A model generated the notes under the pieces. It was not told the DNA's origin and made no database searches. It saw only the letters and a list, made by a program, of their open reading frames with translations. Shown here in pieces: positions 57,395-64,000 of a DNA stretch of 64,000 nucleotides. This DNA is from Calliphora vicina (lineage: Eukaryota > Arthropoda > Insecta > Diptera > Calliphoridae): positions 121,286,226-121,350,225 of the forward strand of contig NC_088780.1 of the NCBI RefSeq assembly GCF_958450345.1, in the 5' to 3' direction. The position numbers and the translations under genes are program-made. Positions within the stretch are counted from its first letter, which is position 1, and each line of letters opens with the position of its first letter.

Positions 57395-57626
57395 ATGACA
57401 ATTTTTCAATTGCAATGCAAGGTGCTTTAGAAATTGTAATGGTCTGACCATTGGCAAGATTTAGGTGTCAATTTACATAAAAGGAGTTTTATTTTCTGAC
57501 GGGAAAAATAAAACTCATCAAATGACTTTTATTTTATACACCCAGAGTCTCTAGCGGGAATCGAACCCGCAACCCTCAGATTAATAGTTCAGCACATCGA
57601 CTGGTAGATAGTGTTTTGGGGCACCC
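57395..57626 (-). repeat. tRNA-headed SINE, fuller copy
   Basis: On the minus strand: GTGCCCCAAAACACTATCTA, CTGAACTATTAATCTGAGGG, then TTGCGGGTTCGATTCCCGC, a perfect 5-bp T-arm with B box. The body follows (AAAATAAAAGTCATTTGATG, GAGTTTTATTTTTCCCGTCA, ATGTAAATTGACACCTAAA) and ends near GCATTGCAATTGA. The anticodon arm resembles a lysine-type tRNA, but the acceptor stem does not pair, so this is a SINE and not a tRNA gene. Confidence 0.7.
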
Positions 57627-58468
57627 AAATTTTTCAAATTTTTTTGTTGAAAAACTGGTTACGATTCTAATAAATGCTAATTGTATAGTTTTTGTATAGT
57701 GATCTATCTAACTTTGCTGTCATGGAAAATTTTTACCCCAGGGTTAAAATGTCATAGATATTAAAAATTACGAATACGTAAATTAATAACACAAAATAAC
57801 AATCTGAAATTAAATATTAGAATATAGGCTACAAAAAGCATTTTATAAATAAATAATTTCAACAAATGTGTGTGCCACTGTATGTCAAAAACGTTAGGAC
57901 TAACTACGCCCAAGCTGATGCAATAAGGAGATTATACTGAGAATTTAACAATCTTTATCATATCATTGATTTTTCCCTAAGAACAGATGTAATTAAACAT
58001 AATATTATTCTTTTTTTAAATGATTAATTATTTTTGTAAATGTTTTGTAATTATTTATATGTATATACTTTCATAAAAGTCTGTAAGGATTTAATCCATT
58101 AACATAAATAAATAAAATAAAAAAAAACTAAATTTTCCTCGAAATCCTACAAAAAGTATTTTAAAGAAATAATTTCAACAAATGTGTGGAAAAGTAAACT
58201 AAATTTCCTCGAAATCCGACTAAATTCAACATTTAATTTTTGTTTTTGGAAAATAGGGCTATTTTTTACCCAAATCCGATTTTGCTCAAATTTAAAATTT
58301 TTAGATGACTGACAAAATGCAACAAAATTCTAAAAATTCCAAATTAATTATTCCTTTTATTTTTAACTAATCAACAACGTAAGAGTAACATTTATCAAAA
58401 TTAAATATTTATGAAGTATACGCAAGATCAGTTTTTACTCTGCATTGGAGTGACAGCCGATTATTTTT
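57627..58468. other. AT-rich DNA with a short direct repeat
   Basis: No gene. AATAATTTCAACAAATGTGTG occurs near 57856 and again near 58167 with related surroundings (CTACAAAAAG before it), a local duplication about 315 bp apart. Confidence 0.45.
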
Positions 58469-59187
58469 TATACCCTACACCACAGTAGTGAGGGTATTAT
58501 GAGTTTGTGCAGATGTGTGTAACGCCCAAAAATATTGGTCTAACACCCACCTTAAAGTATACCGATCGACTTAGAATCACTTTCTGAGTCAATTAAACGA
58601 TGTCCGTCCCTCCGTCCGTCTGGCTGGCTGGCTGTCCATATAAACCTTGTGCGCAGAGTACAGGTCGCAATTTTGAAGATATTTCGATAAAGTTTGGTAC
58701 ATATATTGAAACTGGCTGAAATCGGTCCATTATTTCACCTAGCCCCCATACAAATGTCCTCTAGAAATTGGACTTTATCGGTCATAAATGTTTAATTTAT
58801 ATATGTATCTACACAAATTTCGCTCCAAATAAGTTTTATATATACAAAAATCATGTCACCAAATTTTGTTACGATCGGTCCATAATTAGTCATAGCTCCC
58901 ATATAGTCCCGCTTCCGAAAATCACTTTAACGTGCTTAAATCACTTAAAAATGTTGGTATATACACAAAATTCAAAATAAATAACTTTCATATAGACATA
59001 AATCACACGACCTAATTTTATGGTGATCGGTCCATAATTGGTCATAGCTCCCATATAAGGCCCACTTCCGAAAATCACTCACGAATATAAATTATTGATA
59101 TTTTAAAAGAAAAATATTTTTACTCATTTACTTGGTGTAGGGTATTATATGGTCGGGCTTGACCGACCATACTTTCTTACTTGTTTT
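58469..59187 (+). mobile_element. Helentron family A, complete copy
   Basis: 5' block TATACCCTACACCACAGTAG/TGAGGGTATTATG, then CGATGTCCGTCCCTCCGTCC, GGCTGGCTGTCCATATAAAC, the usual body, hairpin TATGGTCGG/CCGACCATA and ACTTTCTTACTTGTTTT. Among the best preserved copies here. The frame 58768-58980 is internal to it and is not a gene. Confidence 0.9.
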
Positions 59188-59477
59188 AGATTTCAAAGAT
59201 TGCCGGCTGGAATATTGTGACACTAAGCGTAAAAGTTATGTGCTGAAAATTTGAGCCAAATCGGACAACGATTTCTGGATGCGCATCAAGGTTAAAGATA
59301 TACGCAAAATTTTACTATTTATATGAAATAAATAGGTGAAACTCGTTAACTTTATGGATTGTTTTCCGGAAATATGTAGATTTATTTATATTAATGAATA
59401 TTACATTAAAACATTTTTTTTTGGATCCCTGTATCTCCTTTGGGTCAAAATGACCCAAAATTCGGAAAAATTCTAAT

Positions 59478-61225
59478 ATTTTAGTTTTTGTAAAAATGTT
59501 GATACTAAATAAATACTTTTGCAATTGAGTGAAAAATAATTGAAATGTGTACGTAATTATCGTTGTAATGAGATATAAATGACAAAATTTGGTTAAAAAA
59601 TGTTAAAGTTATTACAAATTCGCCAGACCATTAACGTAGCTCAGGCCACTTGAACAAAAATATAGGAAAAAAATAACATATTTCTAGAAAAACTAAAATA
59701 AAAGCTTTTTTTATTGAAAATATACTCGTATTTACTTGTGTATGAGTTTTTGTCTTCGTAGGACACCGTTAACCTATTCGCAGGTATGACCAAATAAAAT
59801 TTTTTTTTTAACGGCTGTTTCGAATCTCCATTTACAAATTTTTAAAAATATTGTTAAACAAATTTCAGAATTTTTGATCATCACATTGAAATTTATTAAG
59901 ATTATAATAGGGAATAATAATATGTAAAAATTATGTTAATACTAGGGTATTCAATTAATCGGGTTTCTGGTTTAATCGGTTAATCGAGCAAATAATTAAT
60001 CGAGGTTTAGATTTATTCGGTTAATTTAAAATTATTCGATTAACCGAATAATTTATATTTTCATTTTAAGCTGAAAATACAACAACGAATTTTGTGTACA
60101 AAAACATAAGAAACAGCAAATAAGGTATTTGAGATCATTTTTGATTAGAAAGATATTAACATCTACTGTTTATATTTCTGAAATCCCATGATTTGTTGAA
60201 AATTTATTTAAGAAATAGTAAAATGTCATAAAATATCCAAAGACGTTTTTCTCGAAACGACTTTTTTTAATTATGACGTTGTTGCAGCAAATGAGCGATG
60301 TGTGAGTTTTTTAGGGTTTTAGTGAGATCTTCTGAAATAATCGTTTATAAAAAGAATATAATTTAAGCGATTTTTTCTTTAGATTTAATAAAAAATTTAA
60401 ATAAACTCTATACATGTAAATACAAAGTTTCAAATACATGTAAATTAAATATGTCAGTTGTTATGCATACTCACTAATCATGTTTATTGGATGTTCAAAA
60501 ATATCTAATTTTAATTTGAAATTTGTATTAGAATTGAAACGGAAAAATAAATAAAAAAAAATGTTTAAAGTCCAAAAAAAAGGAATTTCGGTTAATCGGT
60601 TAATCGACACCAATTAATCGATTTATTTGTTATTTGAAAATCGGCAATTTCGAATTATTCGAACAGTTAACCGTCCAAAATTAATCGGTTAACCGATTAA
60701 CGGTTAATCGATTGAATACCCTAGTTAATACCACTTACAGTTTTTCCGTACCTGCGATTTAAATTTTGAGATTTTCAAGAAATACAAATTTTTTGTCCAT
60801 ATTTTGGCGAATGAGCCCAATTTCCTTACTGTTATAAATTTTAAGTAAAATCTATTCGTAATATTATAGTCCTATTAATTTTAAATATGGTCTGAAAGTT
60901 TTACTAAAAGCAGAAACGTTAACCTTTAAATCGTGAAGGTCAAATATCAAATTTTTCAATATTTGGAATTTCTAATGAAAAGATAGCGAAATGTTATATA
61001 TTTTTGGGCCGATTTTAATGAAACTTGAGGAAAATATACATTGGGGTCTAACATTTACAACAACAGTGGAAACATGGATTTTAACCTTTAAGAGCACTTG
61101 GAATTAAAATGGCTGTGTTTTTCGTGATTTTAAAAGTTGAGGGTCATTTGGACCCCGAGTGCTAATTTCCATTTTTGTGCTGTTATTTTAAATTCTGGAC
61201 TTTATGTTATATTTTCCTCAAGTTT
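59478..61225. mobile_element. Diverged relative of the TAGAGTGCTCC foldback, with nested hAT-like element
   Basis: From GTTTTTGTAAAAATGTTGAT through GCCAGACCATTAACGTAGCT and GAGTTTTTGTCTTCGTAGGA, then after the insertion TTTTTCCGTACCTGCGATTT and GGTCATTTGGACCCCGAGTG, the order matches 30800-31720. Terminal TIRs and the right arm were not recognised. The hAT-like element 59943-60723 interrupts it at TATGTTAATAC|CACTTACAG, the spot matching TATGTCAATACCTCCTATAG at 31231. Confidence 0.75.
59943..60723. mobile_element. hAT-like element, TTAATCGGTTAA family, copy 4
   Basis: 781 bp, ends TAGGGTATTCAAT/ATTGAATACCCTA, exact 8-bp duplication GTTAATAC (59935-59942 and 60724-60731). A shorter derivative of copy 2, sharing TTGTGTACAAAAACATAA and GTTGTTGCAGCAAATGAGCG. 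No transposase. Confidence 0.9.
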
Positions 61226-62383
61226 AAAAATTTTAACAACAATTTTTTTTTCCATACAACTGATTGTCAATCTACTCTACATATTATTTGAAATATGTAT
61301 AAACTTATTTCTAATCATTATTGCTGAATTAATTAATGACATTTAGTAATAATTATGTAAATGAAATGTATAAAAACTTTTACTAAATTTAAAATTTTCT
61401 TTGATTTCTTTACAGGTAAAAATCCAACATTGTTTTAATGACATATTAAAGGTAACATTTAGTACCATAAACTACTTTATACGTTCTAATTTATCATTTA
61501 AGAGAATTTAATTTTAATCACATTTTGTCTATCAATTTGTACATTTTGTCATAAATTTCCTGACAAAGCCAAAAATGTACACATTTTTAAGTCTATTACA
61601 AAACATTTAAAAAGTATTAGTTTGATTGACATGTATGAACATAATGATAAATCTTATTAAGCTGTGGTTTTACTGGAAAAGGTGTTGTACAACATGTTGT
61701 AAACCAGAAGGATGTTCATGAACATATACATACTTAAACAAATTTATTGGAAAGATACCAACATTGAAAAGCTATGACATTGATAATATTAGATTCTGTA
61801 CTAGAATTTTATTTGAAATTAAACTTTATTTCAATTCTGTATACATTGGCCATTGTATATTTTGTCTTTTATCTATTTTTTTTTGTTATAATTTACATAA
61901 CCACATTTCTTTACTATTTATATGGTCACAGTTTTAAACCAGCTGTAATTATTTTCTATTTTTTTTGTCCACATTTTAAAACTCTACACCAATTGCAATT
62001 TCTTTATAAGGATAATTTACTTATATTATGATATTGTAAATTGCATGTAAAATTGGCCAAGAAATTTCAGGAAAATAGAAACAACTGATGATTTTTAAAT
62101 AAATGTATATTTTATTAAATATAAATAAAATCTAGAGAATTTCAAGCACACATACATAGATACATAAAAAATAAAAAAAAAACATAATTCCAATTACCCA
62201 CCTAACCAAACAATTGAAATTTTGCAGAAACGAATAATTGTCAAACAAAATTTCCAGGAGTAAAATCCACTTCCGAAAATCACTTAGATATGGATAATTC
62301 TCTATAAAATATTGTTATCAGGGTAAAATTCGTAAATACACAAATAGTAATAATTAAGTAAGTTCGTGTAATATGGTATAGAC
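61226..62383. other. Unique AT-rich DNA, no gene seen
   Basis: Frames at 61137-61346 and 61774-62031 are hydrophobic by base composition and show no family. The point of interest is the splice-like junction at 61415. Confidence 0.4.
61396..61425 (+). promoter_or_regulatory. Candidate recursive splice site
   Basis: TTTTCTTTGATTTCTTTACAG is immediately followed by GTAAAAATCC (junction 61415/61416): a strong pyrimidine tract and acceptor fused to a donor, the form of zero-length ratchet points in very long fly introns. Same strand as the weaker one at 10634. Confidence 0.35.
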
Positions 62384-62733
62384 GGGTAATGTGGTATAGC
62401 TACTTTTCTCTAAAACTAAGAGCATATGAGTAACGATGCCAAGCTTAAGAGTTTTATGATCTCAGAAAATTAACATTGGGTGAGTGTACTTCATTTTTGC
62501 AGGTCATGAAAATAGTCAGCTGTAAAAAATCAGCATTATCTTGTGGTAGACTTTTTTTGTGATCTGTTAAAAATAAATATTTTCTAAAATCACGTATTTT
62601 AAACTTCATTAATTTAATTTTAAAGTCAAATGGGAATATTTTGCTATTGAAGAACACATATAACAATATAGCATATTTAGTGTATATCTTTAATTTTATA
62701 GTATTTTCAGCTAAATAATTTCAAACAAATAAT

Positions 62734-62952
62734 ATGCCAAAGAAATGTGAAGTATAAAAATGGGCAGCGGAACTTTAGTAACAACAAATGGAGTTTTTTC
62801 GCATCAGTCATTAAATGTCTTCTACGAAGCGAAGAATGCATTGAGGTGCTGCTGGTAAGCTTGGTCAGCCGCCAACTTTAACCGCATCCATGGAAGATGA
62901 TTTAAATAAAACGCAATTCATTTACAAATTAAAATACAATGCAGCATTTATG
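62734..62952 (+). pseudogene. Pogo/Tigger-type (CENP-B-like) transposase N-terminal fragment
   Basis: Starts MPKKCEV near 62734, then a diverged helix-turn-helix part with stops. The best match is STKRRMH, a stop, then GAAGKLGQPPTLTASMEDDL. The pattern ST..RR..G..GKLGxPPTLT...E is the hinge between the two DNA-binding helices of pogo-family transposases and CENP-B relatives. It is cut at 62952 by the MITE. No DDE domain is seen. Confidence 0.6.
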
Positions 62953-63401
62953 CACGCAGAGAAAAAATATAATTGGGCATGGTTACTGTAACCATTTAAA
63001 TAGTGTTACAAGATTTTTAACAATATTATAGTCACAGTAACTATTTATATGATTGTGGTAACCATAATATGGTTAATTTATGATTCACATGATTGTATCA
63101 ACCATATATATGGTTACAGTAAACAAGTATATGTTTGTGACAACCATATTTATGATGAATAATTTTATCATAATATGTTGTTCTCAGATTATGATAAGCC
63201 TTAAGCCGAGAGCAACATAATATGATAAGTCCTTCATCATATGAATGGTTGATACAATCATGTGAATCGTAAATTAACCATATTATTGTTACCACAATCA
63301 TGTAAATGGTTACTGTGACTATAATATAGTTAAAAAAAAAACTTGTAACAATATTGAAATGGTTACAGTAACCATGCCCAACTATATTTTTTCTCTGCGT
63401 G
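62953..63401. mobile_element. MITE with CACGCAGAGAAAAAA ends
   Basis: 449-bp foldback with ends CACGCAGAGAAAAAATATAA and its inverse TATATTTTTTCTCTGCGTG. Inside are many inverted GGTTACTGTAACC, ATGGTTACAGT and CATATATATGG words, as in 32784-33130. TG, not TA, flanks both sides (62951-62952 and 63402-63403). The 121-codon minus-strand frame 63098-63463 is a product of the repeated words. Confidence 0.8.
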
Positions 63402-63615
63402 TGGGGTTCAGCATACAATATTAACAGAACATGGTATACCACATTACCCGCCAATTTTTTCAATGGCTTGTTTATGGGTTTTTTCTCTTTTTCCCAAATT
63501 TCTCTAAAACTTGAACTTAAAAGGCTTTTTTATATTAATGGATGTAAACCTAACACTTGTAGTAGAACACCAGCTGAGAACTGTTCCAATCGAATTAAGA
63601 TTTTAAAAATTATAG

Positions 63616-64000
63616 TCAAATAAAAAATAGGTATACCACATTACCCAAACTTACTCTATATATAAAAATCGTCGTGAAAAATTTCAATTCAATTTGTTTA
63701 ACCCTTCCAAAAAAATAAGATTTCTCGGTGATATCAAAAGAGATTTGTGAGATGATTTCATTGTTGAAATCAAATCTCTTTCTGCTGAGACATTTCTTCA
63801 GGTTTTCAAACAAGAAGTATTCACTCCTGGCTAAATGTGGAGAATATAGCGGAATAGGTAGCATTTCGTAGCCTAATTCATGGATTTTAGCAATGGTAAC
63901 TGCTCATGTGTGTAGCCTTTTGTACATCCGATTGTGAGCAAGCGCGGAAATCTTTCTCATACCTAAGTGATCATTCAAAATTGAAACTACTGAGCCATGT
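63616..64000 (-). pseudogene. Internally deleted mariner transposase, runs off the window
   Basis: Minus strand, entering at 64000 with HGSVVSILNDHLGMRKISA, the second helix-turn-helix region of mariner transposases. After a stop it continues AVTIAKIHELGYEMLPIPLY, then SPHLARSEYFLFENLKKCL. The central catalytic region between these parts (including the first two aspartates) is missing. The usual SPDLAPSDYFLF motif has lost the catalytic aspartate (SEY for SDY) and PDLAPS has become PHLARS. The 5' end of the element lies beyond the window. Non-functional. Confidence 0.8.

Larger units (their letters stand above)
62384..63646 (+). mobile_element. Pogo-like element remnant
   Basis: GGGTAATGTGGTATA at 62384 is matched inverted by TATACCACATTACCC ending at 63646, and also by a copy at 63434-63448, so one or two right ends may be present. 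Inside are a pogo-type transposase fragment (62734-62952) and a MITE (62953-63401). The element assignment rests on these short ends and on the protein piece. Confidence 0.45.

Noticed and set aside
57537..57626. Possible tRNA gene
   Set aside because: T arm is perfect, but the acceptor stem does not pair and a conserved repeat body follows; it is a SINE head.
63098..63463. 121-codon minus-strand frame
   Set aside because: It lies almost wholly in the MITE 62953-63401 and encodes only the repeated TATGGTTAC-type words.

Overview
This looks like an AT-rich insect nuclear sequence with no complete protein-coding host gene. Repeat content points to a higher fly, most likely a calyptrate such as a blowfly or house-fly relative: many short DINE-1/INE-1-like Helentrons, hAT, Tc1/mariner, Harbinger-like and CACTA-like DNA elements, and tRNA-headed SINEs. 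The genus is an inference and is not proven by any gene here. Almost all open frames over 60 codons are chance frames or lie inside repeats; the informative ones are decayed transposase pieces. The window is probably intergenic or part of a very large intron.

Layout. 0-6.2 kb: a CACTA-like foldback, then a decayed Tc1/mariner-type transposon (3017-6218) split by Helentrons and a MITE. 6.5-8.1 kb: an element with CACAGAAAAAA ends and TA duplications that holds three small spliceable exons and a 31-bp tandem array. 12.8-17.9 kb: a hAT carrying a Helentron end, a mariner tail, a Helentron split by a hAT-like element, and a Harbinger-like MITE. 18.6-20.7 kb: a tandem pair of CCCAGCAGTT-ended repeats, one holding a smaller MITE. 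22-30 kb: Helentrons, a SINE, and unique AT-rich DNA. 30.6-36.8 kb: a 1.6-kb foldback hAT, a second Tc1-like element interrupted by three further insertions, a TIR element holding a Myb/SANT-like gene fragment, and a hAT with CCCGGG-rich ends. 36.8-44.5 kb: mostly unique DNA plus a CACTA/Helentron nest. 44.5-61 kb: more Helentrons, four-member hAT family copies, a 120-bp tandem array, TA-flanked MITEs, and a SINE with a nearby 39-bp tandem array. 62.4-64 kb: a pogo-like transposase fragment split by a MITE, and an internally deleted mariner.

How the parts relate. The window is best read as layers of insertion. At least ten nests can be ordered from exact target-site duplications: 8 bp for hAT types, TA for Tc1/mariner types, TTA for Harbinger- and CACTA-like types. 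The youngest layers are Helentrons and the TTAATCGGTTAA-rich hAT family. Nothing here encodes an intact transposase, so all copies would depend on proteins supplied elsewhere. Most element ends were placed by eye; ends marked by a target duplication are firm to the base, others to about 10 bases.
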